NCBI RefSeq assembly: GCF_036417845.1
Contig: NC_089991.1
Coordinates: 13,237,001-13,301,000 of the forward strand
DNA: 64,000 nt
Direction of reading: 5' to 3'
From: Apteryx mantelli
Taxonomy: Eukaryota > Chordata > Aves > Apterygiformes > Apterygidae
Position 1 is the first letter of the stretch, and every line of letters starts with the position of its first letter. This document shows, piece by piece, positions 11,801 to 25,100 of the stretch. The notes beneath the pieces are model-generated. The model had not been told where the DNA came from. It did not search any database and worked only from the letters and a program-made list of their open reading frames with translations. The translations under genes were made by a program, and so were the position numbers.

Positions 11801-14800
11801 CAAGTCTCAATGATCAAATCCCTTCTGAGGTTCAGGGACACATTTGGTATATAGTATGCCTGGCTAATGCAGGTTGTAATAACTATTTTCACCCTTTCAG
11901 CTTGTGCTTAATATGGATTTGGGTTTTAATTTAATTTTAGGTTTGCCTATTCAAGTCCGGGATGCAGGACTCTCCCTTAAGGATGAAATGCCTAAATCTG
12001 ACGTCAATAAAGAGTACTACACGCAGAACATGGAAAGAGAGGTAATGAAGTCTATTTATAATTATGCTCTGTGCTTGTGGGTGCGTTTCGGGGAGAGAGG
12101 GGGCTGAATTTGCTTGTTCTGAAAAGAAATGACCCAGGTCATCTTAAAATCTCTCGGTTGCTCTGATTCTGTGCATTAATTTTCTATAATGACCTATATC
12201 TAATTATTTGTCTTTTAACTATTATTTAGATATCCAACTCTGATGGCACTAGACCAGTTGGTGCACTAGGAAAAGCTACTTCCACAAGCGACATGCTGCT
12301 TAAGCTGGCTCGGACCACACCTTACTATAAACGTAATCGCCCTCACATCTGTTCCTTCTGGGTAAAAGGAGAATGCAAGAGAGGAGAAGAGTGTCCCTAC
12401 AGGTATGGATACAGCTTAAACAGTTAATCTGTTCTCCATGGTCGGATATGGGTCCCTCAGGGTTTGAAGAACAGGAGGTGCCACAGCAGAGAGGAGATGT
12501 AACACCATGATCAGTCAGTGTGAAACTTGCTGTAAGTTGGCATGTAGTGCCAGTGAATGAGTCTTTGTTGTGGCAAGTTCGCTCATTAAGAATTTGCAGC
12601 GTGGTCTTGTAGTGTTTTGCTGAAGCAGTGAACACAGCTCTTCTCTTGCGTAGTTCATTTCTTCCCTTTGTGGCGTCAGCCCCCTCAATCAGTGATCTTT
12701 GTATTTGAACAAGAGGCCAATTGAAATCCAGCTCTTCCATTTTGTAGTGTTGAATGTTGAGCTCCCAGGAGTGCTATTCATTCGGAACTCGAAACAACTG
12801 AAGCTATAATATGATAGCTGCAATTTAAAATCCTGGGGCTCTTTGTTCCGTTTTGGTATGTTTGTGTGAATAGGTTTAAGGATGTTAGCAATCTTTAGAA
12901 GGGAAGGTAGCAGCCATTTTAATCTGATGCAGCTGTGATTGTGCTATTACGAAATGCTGTGTTTACTGAACCTTAGACATGAGAAGCCTACAGATCCAGA
13001 TGATCCTCTGGCTGATCAGAACATCAAAGATCGTTACTATGGAATTAATGACCCTGTGGCTGATAAGCTTCTGAAACGAGCATCAACCATGCCTCGTCTG
13101 GACCCCCCTGATGATAAGACTATTACTACACTGTATGTTGGAGGACTTGGAGATACTATCACTGAGTCAGATCTCAGGTGTGTTGGTGCATTTGTATTGC
13201 CCTTACTTTTTAACTTGATGCCTTGATTATGGAATCTTATGTGCATTCTCTGCCAGAATTATTCCTGCAATGTGGAGGTTTCATCTGTGTTGTCATGTTT
13301 GAAAGATCTTCTCTCTTGTAAGAAAAGAAAAATCCTGTTCAGTTTTTCATAACGGGGAACTGGTTGGTGGGTGAGTGCAGAGGAGTTCCAGCTTCTTGGA
13401 GGACAGATAAACAAGGACATTTATGTGTTTTGATTAAAATTTCTCTCTTAAATATGAGTCATCCTCTGAGCTCTTGAGGAGACCATGTTATGCTTTTTAC
13501 AGAAAGATCCCATAGCTACTCTCTAGTTAGCCTCTCAGAAAAGCTGCACCAGAATTTTTACTGCTCCGTAATTACAGAGGGGCAAGGGACATCATTTCTA
13601 ATGGCTGGTCTGGACTGGTGATGGAGAAAAGAAAGTGCTGTGTGCCCTGTTGGTAGGAGGAGTGGGGTTTAATACACATTTTTTCCATGCAGAAATCACT
13701 TCTACCAGTTTGGGGAGATTCGGACAATAACTGTAGTACAGAGACAACAGTGTGCTTTCATCCAGTTTGCCACCCGGCAAGCTGCAGAAGTGGCTGCTGA
13801 GAAATCCTTCAACAAACTCATTGTCAATGGTCGCAGGCTCAATGTCAAATGGGGAAGGTGAGTGTGGGCTGGCGAGAAGCATTATTTCTTCTTCAGATGC
13901 CTTGTGGATACTGTCTTCTGGAGACTTGGTTCTTAAATGAGCAGAGGGGTTCAAATCCAGGTGTGGTGGTTCTTTCATTTTATGCAGTCTTGATGGGTTG
14001 GGATAGACACTGAGTTGATAAATAGCAGGGATCCTCTTACAGTCTTGTTCTTTCAGCAGTGGGATTTGGGTTGGAGTGTAATTTGTGTTGGGGGTTTTCT
14101 GGTTGAGTCGCTGTATATTGGCTTCTCGCCTGGCTCCTGTAAACAGTTAGCTCACTCTGTATTGACTGTTGCTGACATTCTGTGAATTTTTATCTTTGGT
14201 CTGAAGCAATGGATCTAGGTTAGATAATGTGAAATTGTTGTGGTGTTAATATCTGCTCATTCTACCTTTTTTTTTTTTTTTTTTGTCTTTGTTCTCAAAC
14301 TTTTGTCTGGATTTTAGGTCCCAGGCAGCAAGAGGAAAAGAAAAGGACAAGGAAGGAACTACAGAATCTGGGATAAAGCTGGAGCCAGTTCCAGGACTCC
14401 CCGGAGGTAAGGGAGATGTTTTCATCTCTGAAACACTCAATGCTGACCTGCTGCCATGAGAGACTGGAGTTAAACTCTGCTATTTTGGTATTGGAGGTTT
14501 GGGACAGCAGAGGCACTGGTGAGCCCAGAGCAGTTATTGACAGCATGTTTCGAGCAGACCCTGCTGGGATCAGAGGAGAGCTTTGCCTAAAAGCAAGTTC
14601 TTGGTGAAAAGAGGCCTCCTTGTGTGATGGGTGAAAAGCTAATGCTAAAGTAATTCAGGTCAGAGATACTGGCGACTCACACTGTTCAACACCCAGCTAA
14701 TGCATTCCTAATTCACTGAGTGTTGTAGGATGGAAAAAGCAAAGCTGGTTGCATGTGGAGAAAATGGTGACTGTTCTGGAGGTTCAGTGCAGTCCTGCTT

Positions 14801-15943
14801 CTCACTCCTGTTTAGATGTGCAGAAGTAGCAGCAGTCTGCCCTTGTGGGAGAGTTGGCTGTGCCTCCTCTCTGAAGGCAGGTACCTCTGCATTTCTTGAT
14901 TAAGAGAGATTTCCAGTAACCATGGTGTGCTCTGCTGCAGCTCTCCCCCCGCCTCCGGCTGCAGAAGAAGAAGCTTCTGCAAATTATTTCAACCTACCTC
15001 CGAGTGGCCCTCCGGCCGTAGTTAACATTGCCTTGCCACCTCCTCCTGGCATTGCTCCGCCACCACCTCCAGGTACTTGTTTTTCCTATTTGGGTGGGGG
15101 CATCTAACTTTGTGCACCAGCGCAGAGGGCTGGAGGTTTAGTCCTTCTTGCTCAGCTGTGCTGTAGCTTATGCATGCCTTGTGTTGATTTTCCTCATCCC
15201 TAATCATGCAATCTAAACTGATGATATAAGATGAGCTGTCAGCACAGCTTGATTAAACTGAGCTGCCTGTGGTGTGTGTTCACTTGCAAACTCATGGGTG
15301 AGTCAGAGGTTCCTGTTACTGGTACTGAGACCTACTCTGTGCTTTTGCTGGCTGTGTAAGTGCCACATTGACCTGAACTTTGAAGAGTAAGTCTACAGAT
15401 AGTTGAACACAAGCCTGTGTTTAGCTATGTGTGTGTATCTATCTGGAGACCACCTTTCTGTGAGACTTAAGGAAACCGTGGGTATATCTGACTGTTGTGG
15501 ATGTGTTTGGTTTGCTTCATAGTTGAGTAGAAAGCATTTAGATTGGGATTATAGACCACTGTGCTGGCTCCTCCCCCCCCCCCCCCCCCCCAGGTTATAT
15601 TTCTGAGCAAAAATGTATGTTGGGTAAGGATTGCCCCCAGTTACACTGGAAGGAGGGGAGGGAAATTTGGGGTTTTGGAAAACCTGGGGGGATAGGCACT
15701 CTTTCTAAGGTGTGGCCGTTAGCTTTTCGTAGGTGGTTTTGAATGGTAATGTATCTGCATTGCCTGCTCTGTTGCTTCATCTGAACCTGGCATCTTTGTT
15801 TTGTGTCTGCAGGTTTTGGACCACACATGTTCCATGCCATGGGGCCCCCCCCACCCTTCATGAGAGCGCCAGGCCCCATTCACTACCCCTCCCAAGATCC
15901 CCAGAGGATGGGCGCCCATGCAGGAAAGCACAGCAGCCCCTAG
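8891..15943 (+). CDS. RBM22: RBM22, pre-mRNA-splicing factor (Cwc2/Slt11-like), complete, 420 aa
   Basis: RBM22 acts in the catalytic spliceosome, contacting U6 snRNA and the intron. It is the metazoan counterpart of yeast Cwc2 and Ecm2/Slt11. Exons: 8891-8944, 9418-9471, 10508-10537, 11538-11670, 11941-12041, 12230-12402, 12977-13177, 13693-13857, 14318-14406, 14941-15072, 15813-15943 (TAG 15941-15943). They sum to 1263 nt, 420 codons plus stop, equal to human. Order of parts: an N-terminal cysteine-rich zinc module (C-x2-C pairs, residues about 20-80); a CCCH finger of exact spacing C-x7-C-x5-C-x3-H (residues about 160-183), whose last residues are split between exons 6 and 7; an RRM with RNP2 LYVGGL and RNP1 QCAFIQFA; and a Pro/Gly-rich tail ending AGKHSSP. 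I see only a handful of conservative changes from the remembered human protein. All splice sites are GT-AG. Confidence 0.98.
10265..10323 (+). repeat. T/G-rich simple repeat (TTTTTG-like) in RBM22 intron 2
   Basis: Runs of 5-7 T separated by single or few G over about 60 bp. Similar T/G patches occur at 3540-3580, and the complement (A/C) at 63923-63955. They look like plain low-complexity DNA. No body of a transposon is recognisable beside them. Confidence 0.8.
14267..14284 (+). repeat. Poly-T tract (18 T) upstream of RBM22 exon 9
   Basis: An uninterrupted run of 18 T lies about 33 nt before the acceptor AG of the exon at 14318. It extends the polypyrimidine region of that acceptor and could vary in length between individuals. 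Confidence 0.85.
15573..15591 (+). repeat. Poly-C tract (19 C) ending in a cryptic CAG/GT acceptor
   Basis: Nineteen C in a row run straight into CAG followed by GT, so an acceptor-like site lies at 15591-15593, about 220 nt before the real acceptor of the last RBM22 exon (15811-15812). See the findings for its possible consequence. Confidence 0.85.
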
Positions 15944-16248
15944 CACATCATGCCACTTTCATCATTTGAGTAAATGTTATTTTCTAGTTACCATAGTAGC
16001 GCCATATGTTGAGCTGTGGGCGAACTAGAGAAGCCTTACTTCTCTGCTTGCAGGCACTGGGCAAGCTGAGCTCTGTGTTGCCGCTAGCTAATCGGATCAT
16101 TGGTATGTCCCGAATCTTTCACTTAGTGTTTGGAGGGTGGGGGGTAGGGAGGCGAAGGAGGGCAGACCGAAGGGCTGTCAAGCAGACCATGGATCAGTTG
16201 TACTAGAATTACAGTGCCGTCAGTGTATCCCGTTTTGCACACTTTTGA

Positions 16249-16254
16249 AATAAA
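16249..16254 (+). terminator. RBM22: RBM22 poly(A) signal (AATAAA)
   Basis: A canonical hexamer about 305 nt after the TAG, in GAAATAAACTT context. It is the first canonical signal after the stop and gives a 3'UTR of about 0.33 kb. No second strong plus-strand signal is needed to explain the gene end. Confidence 0.75.
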
Positions 16255-16274
16255 CTTCTGGAAAAACAAAAGCA

Positions 16275-17550
16275 AACCCTCTTCTAGCCCATTTGATATC
16301 CTCAGACTGAGCACTGTGGAATAGATAAACATAACCAGAGACTCTTCTCTGTGTTTAATAACTAATGACTTATTATTCTAATGAGGTACTACATCTTGTA
16401 ATGTTAAACTAGGACTGAGTGGGAGGTGAAAAACAAGCTGATCAGATGTGCCAAATTCCTGGCTTTACCTTACTATTGCTCTAGAATTTTACTCCCTGCT
16501 TTTTCCTGACTTTTTGCTGAAAGAAACTTTTTGGTGCTTCTTTTCTAATCCTGCATTTCCTGAGCAAGGTATTAGGTCTTGCAAATAGTCCCCTGCTAGT
16601 GCTGGCATGACCTGGAGTGACAGGTTAACAGCTGCTTATTTTAGCCTCGTGAAGGCCCCCCTCCATGGCCTGCAGAGAATTGGATTGTGTTGCTGACAGC
16701 TGCAGGGGCAGGCCACAGTGGAGCTGCAAGTCTGTCCTGTTTGTGTTCGGAGGATGATTAGGACTTTCAAGGCCTTTCTATATAGTCCCTCTTAAACTGT
16801 GAAATGGATCTGACTTTTTTCTGCTTTGATTACACATGAAACTCTTCTTTCTGTGGCTCCAACTGCAGTGTTTGCCCAGGAGTGCCTGTGTCCTGCATGG
16901 AGTCTGCAGTTGAGTAGGGTGTATGGGCATATGGCTGGAGGATTTTAAGATTATCTGTATGTCTGCTGCTTTCGTGTAATAGATCTTTGGGTATCTTTCT
17001 GTAAAGCAAAACATGATGGGACCTGTTCTGAAGCCTCATTTACTTGTTTTAAAAAAAAATACATTAAAATGTGTGAAATTTTGAACACTCTGCTTAGTCC
17101 CTGCTCCCTGAAGCAGGGTGTCTGAGGACTTTGTCTGACGTTTTTGGCTTGCTGTCAAAGAGAAGGTACAGAGGGAGGTATGGCAGTGGGTCCACTTCTA
17201 GGTCAGTGCGCTGAACTGTGCAATGCCACTGGGTCCCTCTGAAGCCACCACCAAAGGCTTGTTTGATGCTTCCAGCCTGCAGTGCTGTCATTTGTGGTAT
17301 AGGAACATACGTGGTGCCAGGGCCATAGCTGGCACATGGGCCTTTCTGCTCTGGAGAGGAAGTTGGGCTTTGGGCGCAGGTAACTAACTTTTGTTGATAG
17401 GAGACCATCCCAGGGTGGTGCTACAGGGCTGGCTGAGGCCCTGCTGATGGGTCCGGAAGGGAAGGCTGCATCGTTTGCCATTGCTCTGGACTTGACTCTC
17501 TTCAGTCAGTGCCCATGAGCACCAGTCAGACAGATCTCAGACTCGGGCAG
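16275..17550. other. RBM22-MYOZ3 convergent intergenic stretch
   Basis: No conserved coding segment, RNA gene or recognisable transposon was found. The stretch is AT-moderate unique sequence with a short A-run near 17050. Its right border depends on which MYOZ3 poly(A) signal is used. Confidence 0.5.
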
Positions 17551-17568
17551 GCTTTACATTTTGGCTCG

Positions 17569-17574
17569 TTTATT
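17569..17574 (-). terminator. MYOZ3: Possible distal MYOZ3 poly(A) signal
   Basis: TTTATT on the plus strand, AATAAA on the minus strand, about 1.55 kb beyond the MYOZ3 stop. It would give a long 3'UTR of 17.55-19.13 kb. Position and hexamer are the only support. Confidence 0.35.
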
Positions 17575-19045
17575 TTTTTTCCAACCATGTCCCCAGAGGT
17601 ACACACATTCTTCAGCTGATGGATACGGGAAAGAGATGGGTTTGGAACTGGACCGTATTTGGGCATCATAAGTTTTTAATACTTACGGAGCAGACCTTTT
17701 CGTTTTTCCCATTAGTTTGTCCTGTTGTGTTTCTAGGAGAAGAACAGAGGAATGAAAGCTTCCTTCTGAATGATGTGGTGTTAGAGCAGAATTCCCCTGT
17801 GGGATTTCCCCTGCACATCTGTCTTCACTGAACTGGAAATACATTTTACAATTAAGGCTGCTGTTAACTGCGTACAAAACTGGCATACAAAACTTACTTG
17901 CCTGGTTTATCTATAGTGGTAGAAACCAGTATTTTTATCCTGATTAAAATAAATGTTCCCCTGTTTTTGCAAGATTAAATAAGGGTAACATTAAGGACCT
18001 GACAAAAGCAATTGAACAAATGTAGAGACTGCATGTTAACTTAGAGATTTCTGTTAGCTATAAGCAGGGTTTTCCAAACGTTCCTGGTGACTGTCATTAT
18101 GCTGTCATTACTGCACATCCCATTGCAAGTCACTGGTGAAAAAGTTTGTGCAGTGAAGGCCTCACTGCTGACTGTTTCATATTCATGGAGAAGTCTGTGC
18201 TTGCTTTAGAGACACGGCTGGGCTGTTCTTCCTTCCCACTTATGTTTAAGTTACCGGTATATCCTGACACCTGCAGTATCTTGCAGACTCCCCAGACTGG
18301 TGCAGTTGTGCTGTGCATCTGCTCCAGACGGGGCCTGATCCTTATTGACCAACTGTGTAAAGCAAATCCAGCATAACTTAACCGAGAGCTTAGACATTCA
18401 AGCAAGGCATGCAGACAGGAAAGGGAAAATGACAACTGCAAAGTACTAGCCAGCAGCTTGTGGAGAAAGCTTGTGGCACAAGTTTCCAACTCACGATGTT
18501 GTTCCCCTCCCATATATCCAGGTTGTGCTGTATGTATGTTGGTAAACAGGCAAATGCCCAGTTCAGCATTTGTTTTTCAACCAAGCCCAAGGTAACAGTT
18601 TTTAACATGCCAAAGCTGCTAGTAACTTGTTTTGCACATGTTCTTCAATTGTCACCTCCTCTCACCAGAATGACAGATGTACAGTTGTCCTTAAGATGGA
18701 ATTTCTCTGCAAAGGCACCACCTGTTGAAGTTGGTGTTGTGTGTCAGTGAAGAAGCAGCAAGACAACTGGATGTTACAGCTGGTGGTTCTGCCATTTTCC
18801 ACGACGTAGGGGAGAGGACAGCCTGTACAGGATATTTTGTACAATGATGGTTACAGGAGCTTAGAGAGATCTTGCGTTAGAGATGAGAACTTGGCTGGTT
18901 AGGCTAGTGCTAAATGCCCTTGTGACAATGGCTGGTATGAGAGGGATTCAAAATGGTCCCAAATTGAGCTTGTTCAAATCCCTTGGAAAAGGATGACAAC
19001 CTGAGACCATTAGCTTAGCTTTCATGAAGTGCGTAGGCAAGAATA

Positions 19046-19051
19046 TTTATT
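19046..19051 (-). terminator. MYOZ3: Proximal MYOZ3 poly(A) signal (AATAAA on minus)
   Basis: A canonical hexamer on the minus strand about 76 nt past the stop codon at 19127-19129. If used, the 3'UTR would be only about 0.1 kb. Confidence 0.45.
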
Positions 19052-19126
19052 CCCTTCTGCCCTACTGTGCGAGGTATGTTTGAGTCTAGCAAGAAAAGCA
19101 TCCGTGGCAATGGGGAAGGGAGTGTC

Positions 19127-22100
19127 TTACAGCTCGTCGCTCTCTGGTAGAATCCGTACCCAACCTTGCGGTGCTCTGTTGAAGTTGCGTCTGTGGGAAA
19201 TCAGCTCCAGAGTGCTCAGGTTATCAAACTCCATTGCAGGCATAGAGAATGTGTCACTGATTTGTGCTCTGTCAAATGGGATGGGAGTCCTGCATCACAA
19301 GAGAAGGTAGACTTAGCTCGTCACAGAGAGAGGTTGTGCATGTTTGTAATGGTGAGGGACAGGAAAAGCAGATCTGGACTTTTTCACTCCTTATGAGCCC
19401 GGTAGCAGCGTAACAAGACCTGCAGCAAATGACAGCCCTTTTCTTCCTGCCTAAAATGCCATTATAATCTCTGCTAGCCTAGCAAGATACTTCTGTTGTA
19501 TAGAGTGAACCTCAGCTGAAGCTTTGGCAGGTTTCACATAGTGTTTTGTGGTGCACGAGTTTTAGTGGCCATACTGGGGAGAGGGGAAGCCATAGTCTCT
19601 CTTTTTATGGGCTCTACCAACAGCCATAGAGATGTGCTGTATGTGAAAAGGATCAGATTAGGAGAGCAGGTGACAGGGACGAGCCCACTGATCTTTAAAA
19701 AGGGACTCATCTGCAGTTAATGTGTTCGGTTAAGGACTGAGGCTATGTTAGTGCTGCCTCCTGATTGCTCTAGCACATGTTCAGGCAAATGTCTTTTTCT
19801 TGGCCTTCACTCCAGTCTGTGTTTTGGGACAGCTTCTTTTGAACTATGACTAACAGGAGGAGCAGTGCGGGGGCAAGAGCTGTCATCCCTTTCTGGAGAA
19901 ATGTGAAAAGGGGCTGAGGAACAGAGCACCAGGCCCCTGAAGAGCCAGGAAATGCTGGGTTTGGAGCAGTGCATGTACGCTGATCTAGCAATGAGGCATA
20001 GCTGGGAATGTTTGCTTTGGGAAGTGTTGTTCTAACATGAATAACGTGGCACTGTTTTGCAACAGCATCCTAGGGAGAAATAAGGAGGGAGAAGGTAAAT
20101 GGGAGAGATTTGTTTCAGATATTCTCTCCCTCTCTGGGAAAAGGTAGTCATTTTCAAAGCTGTGTTCTTGCTCTCTCTCAAGGTGACACACCTTAGCAAG
20201 CTAGCTGGATATCTTTGCACCACAACCTGAATTTTTAAGGTTGGGAATAAATCAGTCTGCTTTAATGCAGTTGCTATTGAGATGGTGAACTTCTCATTGG
20301 CCTGTGACAAATGTGAGCTGTGCTGGGATTCACCTTGCTATAGGCAAGACTGCTGGCTTCTCACTAGCTGATTTGATCCAAAAAGCATGTTTTTCTGCAT
20401 TTTGGTATTTGATGAACTGAGAAGTGATTTAAAAGCCAACAGCTTGGAGGACCATAAAAAAACAGTTAAAAGTGGATTGGCTCTCTGCTTCTTTATGCCT
20501 CAGTGAAGAATTAGAGGAGGTGGCAAGAGGCTTGGTGTTAAATTAGCATCCATCTGTATTAAATAACAGTTCAAGACTTTAAATAGAAAGGCAGCATGCG
20601 AGAGGGGAGAAATGGTACAGGGCAAAGCATTATTCAGAAACATGCCCTTGCTTCAGTCCCCATCCATAAATAAATGCTGAGGCAGAAACATGGCTAAATG
20701 TTGAAAGAAAAGAGCCAAGTGTCTGCAGCAGCTTCTTGTTCTCCCTCAACAGCACCTCCTCTGATGTTACTGCACCAGGAAACTTTGAGATGATTGAATA
20801 ACCTGGAAGGAGATACTAAGGAAACTGCTAATACAGCTCCTTTGCTTCTCCACGCTTTCCCTCAAACAGTTGACTGGACTTCAGCCTGCTTTCTCTTGGC
20901 TGCCCTCTGGGTTCTTGTTCCTTCTGCTAACCCTGCCATCTCTTCCCTTCCCTCTCTCATTTCTCTCCTTCCCGCTCCAGTACTGATCAGAACACCGTCA
21001 CACTTTCAGTATGGAGATGCATGGGGAAGAATGCCTCCCTGGAGAGGATATGGAAGAGGAAACACACAGGTCTTAAGTGTGCAGCTTGCCAGGCACTAGG
21101 GCAAAGCTCCAGTGCTGAGGCTGAGAAGATCAGAGAGCAGCAAAGGGACAATGGCAGCATTGTCTCCACTCTGCCCGGGTTCAGGTTGATCTCTGCCCTT
21201 TGGGACGGCAGAGAGCCATGTTTTCAGTGTGGAAGGGTTGCTAGTCCCCCTGCAATGCCCTTCTGCCAAGTTTTCAAAGCAGAGCAGTGATGCTCCATGT
21301 GATTTAAATCCAAGCACGGTGAGGCTTCAATAAAGTTGCTGTCTACAGAGGTCACCACTGCTGCAGACAGTCTGAAGTGGGAATAGTGCTATATCTCAGT
21401 AGGGAACTCCAGTGGGAGTCCAGGCACTCACAGCTTGCCTATTGGAAGGTGACTTTGGCCAGGCCACCAGGACTAGCATCTTTTCATCTTTATGAAAGAG
21501 GCTTTCAGTGAGCAGGAGAGCCAGGGCCTCAGTTTTCAGATTCCTTGAGAAGATGTTCATTTTAAAAGTTCAGTTCTCATTACTCTAGCTTGTGTTGCAG
21601 GTACTTTGCTACCACCAGAACTCCCTCTCCTGAATCCTCACCAAACACCTTTCCAGAGAGTTGATTTTCCTTGAGGGTTTCTGCACCAGCATCCTAACCT
21701 CAACCCCAGTGTAGTTTGGAGGCTCTGAGGAGGCACACCAGCAGTGCTCTGTCGGAAGCAGCCTCAGGATAGGATGTGGAGCTTGCCAGGCTGAGCCACC
21801 AGTAAAAGGTCTGGAGACTTCAGTCTCACGACTGTGTTTGGAAGGAATCTGGTGACATTTTAGCACCTTGTGGAAAGATTAACCTTGTACCTCCCACTGC
21901 TTCCAGCAGCTCTTGGGTACCTTAAGAAAACTGAGACTTGACGCTGTCTGCTGTCATTCTTCTACCCAGCCCAGACCTGAGTCTGGCTGGGAACTGTGGC
22001 AATTCCTTCTCCAGGACCGCGTGAATGAGTCCTGGAGAAGTCCTCCCAGATTTCAGTGGTCATCCCTCGGTCTGAGGTTACCCAGTGAGATCAAGTGCTC

Positions 22101-25100
22101 AGGGCTGCACAAGGCAGTGACAGAGCTGAGATGAGGACTGGGGAACTACTGGAAGCAGGGACCTTTGCAGAGGGGCCAGAACGGAGCTTCTAATATTTTC
22201 TTTGCCTTTTCTCAACAGGAAAAGATTGACCTGAGCCCTTTTTTTGTTTACACTGCTCCCCTTTGGTGTATAAAGGGGGCATGGACTATTTATTGTGTTT
22301 TTTCCTTGCAGGCTAGCATGTGCTGTTCCTCCTTGAGGCTTCATTGTCGCAGAGGAGTCCCAAGGAGGAAGGCAGAGCAGGATTAGTGCAGCTCTCGCTT
22401 TGAGAGCAGGGATCCACGTGCCTTGTCCTGTTCCAGTGCTGCACCACAGCCCTCCACCCCCTTGCTCCAGGGCTGTGGAGGCGAGAGGCTAGAATGGCTT
22501 AGCAGAGGAACAGACAGCCAGAGGCCCCACAGGCTGATGTCTGAGCCCCAGCCAGACCCGTGGCCAGTGTTACCTGTTGAAGCTTCTGAAGTCCCCGTGA
22601 GTGGGTTTCATAGGCAGCTGGTTCTCGCTGTCCGCAAGGTGGTCCTTCTCGCTGAGGAACTCCTGCCACGGGGAACGGTAGCCCTTGGGGATGGCAGTGA
22701 TGTTAAACTTCTCAGGGGGGACTTCTTTGAGGGGGCCAGAGTAGCCTGCATTTGGGAGAGAGATAGCTTTTGCTGCTGCAGTGGCAGCCAGACTGTGGCA
22801 ATGAGATCCAGGGCTAATGGTCCCTCCTGTGCAGGGCAGGTGAGCCTGGGAACAGACCTGCCTTTGCACAGCCATGGAGGACCTTCTGCTGTGGGGGGAA
22901 ATATACATCTATATGTAAAAATATGTTTATATATCTATAAATACATCAATATATATATTTATAGATGTATTTTTCCTAATGTTGATCCCCATTCTGATGT
23001 TTTTTAATGATAACCTGGAAGGCCTGAGGGGTAAAATGCCTGGATGTTGCTCCTGGAACTGAACCCTTTAAAAAATATTTTTTAGTTTTTTTCCTTTTGA
23101 AGAAGACTGTTTTCCAGAGGCAGTTTGATGTGCTCTTTCAAACAGGCCATACCAACACTGTCTGTTTTCACCAAAGTTTGTGGGATGGTTATATGGAGGA
23201 TCATCAGCACGAAGCAGCTCACTAGCTCCCTCCAGGCCCAGCTTGCTGCCTCGGTGGCTGGGGCTGCTGTGCTGTGCTGCAGTACTCTTTGCAAAATGAT
23301 AAGAAATAGGGCTGTCCTGCAGGAGTGCTGGAGAAGGGCAATGCCTGGGAGCATATCAGGGCCTGGGGAAAAATAACCTAGAGACCGGAATTCAGACCAG
23401 TCTGCTGTGAGAGCAGTGAATTGCAGGGAGACTCTGCACAGCTTGTATTCTGCCTGTCCACGTCCCAGAGGGCAGATGCCTCCCATCCCTGAGGCTGCCC
23501 TGCAGGACTGCTTCCTTCTGCCATTTCCGCAGCTCCTGCGGTGTGTGCAGTGCTTTATGGATAGATGTAAAGAGGAGAAACCTGTTTCAGCCCTGGAGGG
23601 GTGGCTCTCACCAGCACAGACTCCAGCGACGGAGGCTGGCCAGACGAGGAGTGAGGGAGTAAGGTGAAGAGCACAGGCCTCAAGCTCATGCCTTAGAGGG
23701 ACAGACCATAGTGCCTTGCCCATCTCCCACCTGGTGTCCCCCAACACTGGGATCCTTCTAGGGATTTCTATAGCTCTGTACTAAGATCACAGTGAAGTTG
23801 GCTTTGTGGTGTAGACAACATTTACCCGGGGCCAGAGCATCTGGGTTGAGAGCTTTGCTCATCTGCAAGACTTTCTCTGTCTTCTTGGGCACTTTGGGAG
23901 GGCCCCCCCGGGCCGATGCTGCCACATGGAGCTCGGAGTGGTAGCTCTGCTGGCCCTCAGCGACGTCACCCGCCTGTGGATGAGAGAGTAAGTGGGGCAC
24001 TGGGGGAGACCTCAGGGCAGGTCATCTCTGCTGCCTAAGGCAGGGTTCACTGGAGAAGGTGGGATGCTAGCAGGGCAGCTTTCCTATTGAGCAAGGGAGT
24101 GCAAAGCAATCAGACAGCCCAGAATCCTCAGCAGAGGACACTGTTAAAAGCACCTCTGAGCAGCTGTGCACGCTGTTATCAGAGCCTGCAAGCGGGAGCT
24201 GTCAGTGCCTGTCCAGAAAGGCCTCATTCAAGCCCAGAGCCCTGGGCAGAAGCTGGAGATCAGCAGTCCCAGAGGTGCCATCAGTCACCCCTGAGCAGCT
24301 ATGCTCGAGCCTGGGGCAGCAACTGCTTCTCCACCTACTCACCGTCCACTCGTTTGCCGTTCCCTCCAGGTAGCCTTTCTCCATGCCTGCTCCTGTCCCC
24401 GAGAGCTGCAAGAAGCAAGGAGAGGGGTTAGCAGGATGTGGAGGAGACTGTGAACCATTCCCTTCCTCTTCTGTGGACCCCGAATGTGACATTTGGCCAT
24501 CCTGTACGTCCAGCCCCACCAGACAATTGCTTCTCTCTCCTCTCCCTTAGTTTCAGACCAGCCTGGAGTAGCCCTTATGCTTGGCCGTGGGCCCTTGAAC
24601 CCAGCAATGGGCCCCTGGGCTTTGCAAGCCATCTTGATAAAACTTATTGCCATTAACTGAGTGTGGCAGTCCTGCTGAGAGAGAGCTAGAGCCCCCCTGA
24701 GAAGTGCTTTCCTGCAAAGGCTGTGAAAGCTGGGGAAATGCCATCCTGCTCAGAGCTGGGGTGTCAGGAGCGACAAGGAGACCCACCTTCCTGTAGCCAC
24801 TGGGATACTCAAAGATGAAGCGCTGCATCCGCTTCTGCCTCTGCTGGAAGAGCTGGGAGCCCCGGTTCGTCCGCAGTGACAGCTCCTCTATCATCACGTC
24901 CTGTGGTGTGCTGACCTTCTTGCCCAGGTCCAGCCGGGGGGCTGAGGACACGAGGGAGGAGCACAGCGGGAGCTGATGTCATTGTAGTATGGAGGATTCC
25001 CAAGCCCAAGGTAAGGAGAGGACAGCAGTATCCCCTTGCTCTGGCTGGGCAGAGCCTATACCAGCCCCTCAGAGGGGTCTGCATCTCACAGAGCTTGGCC

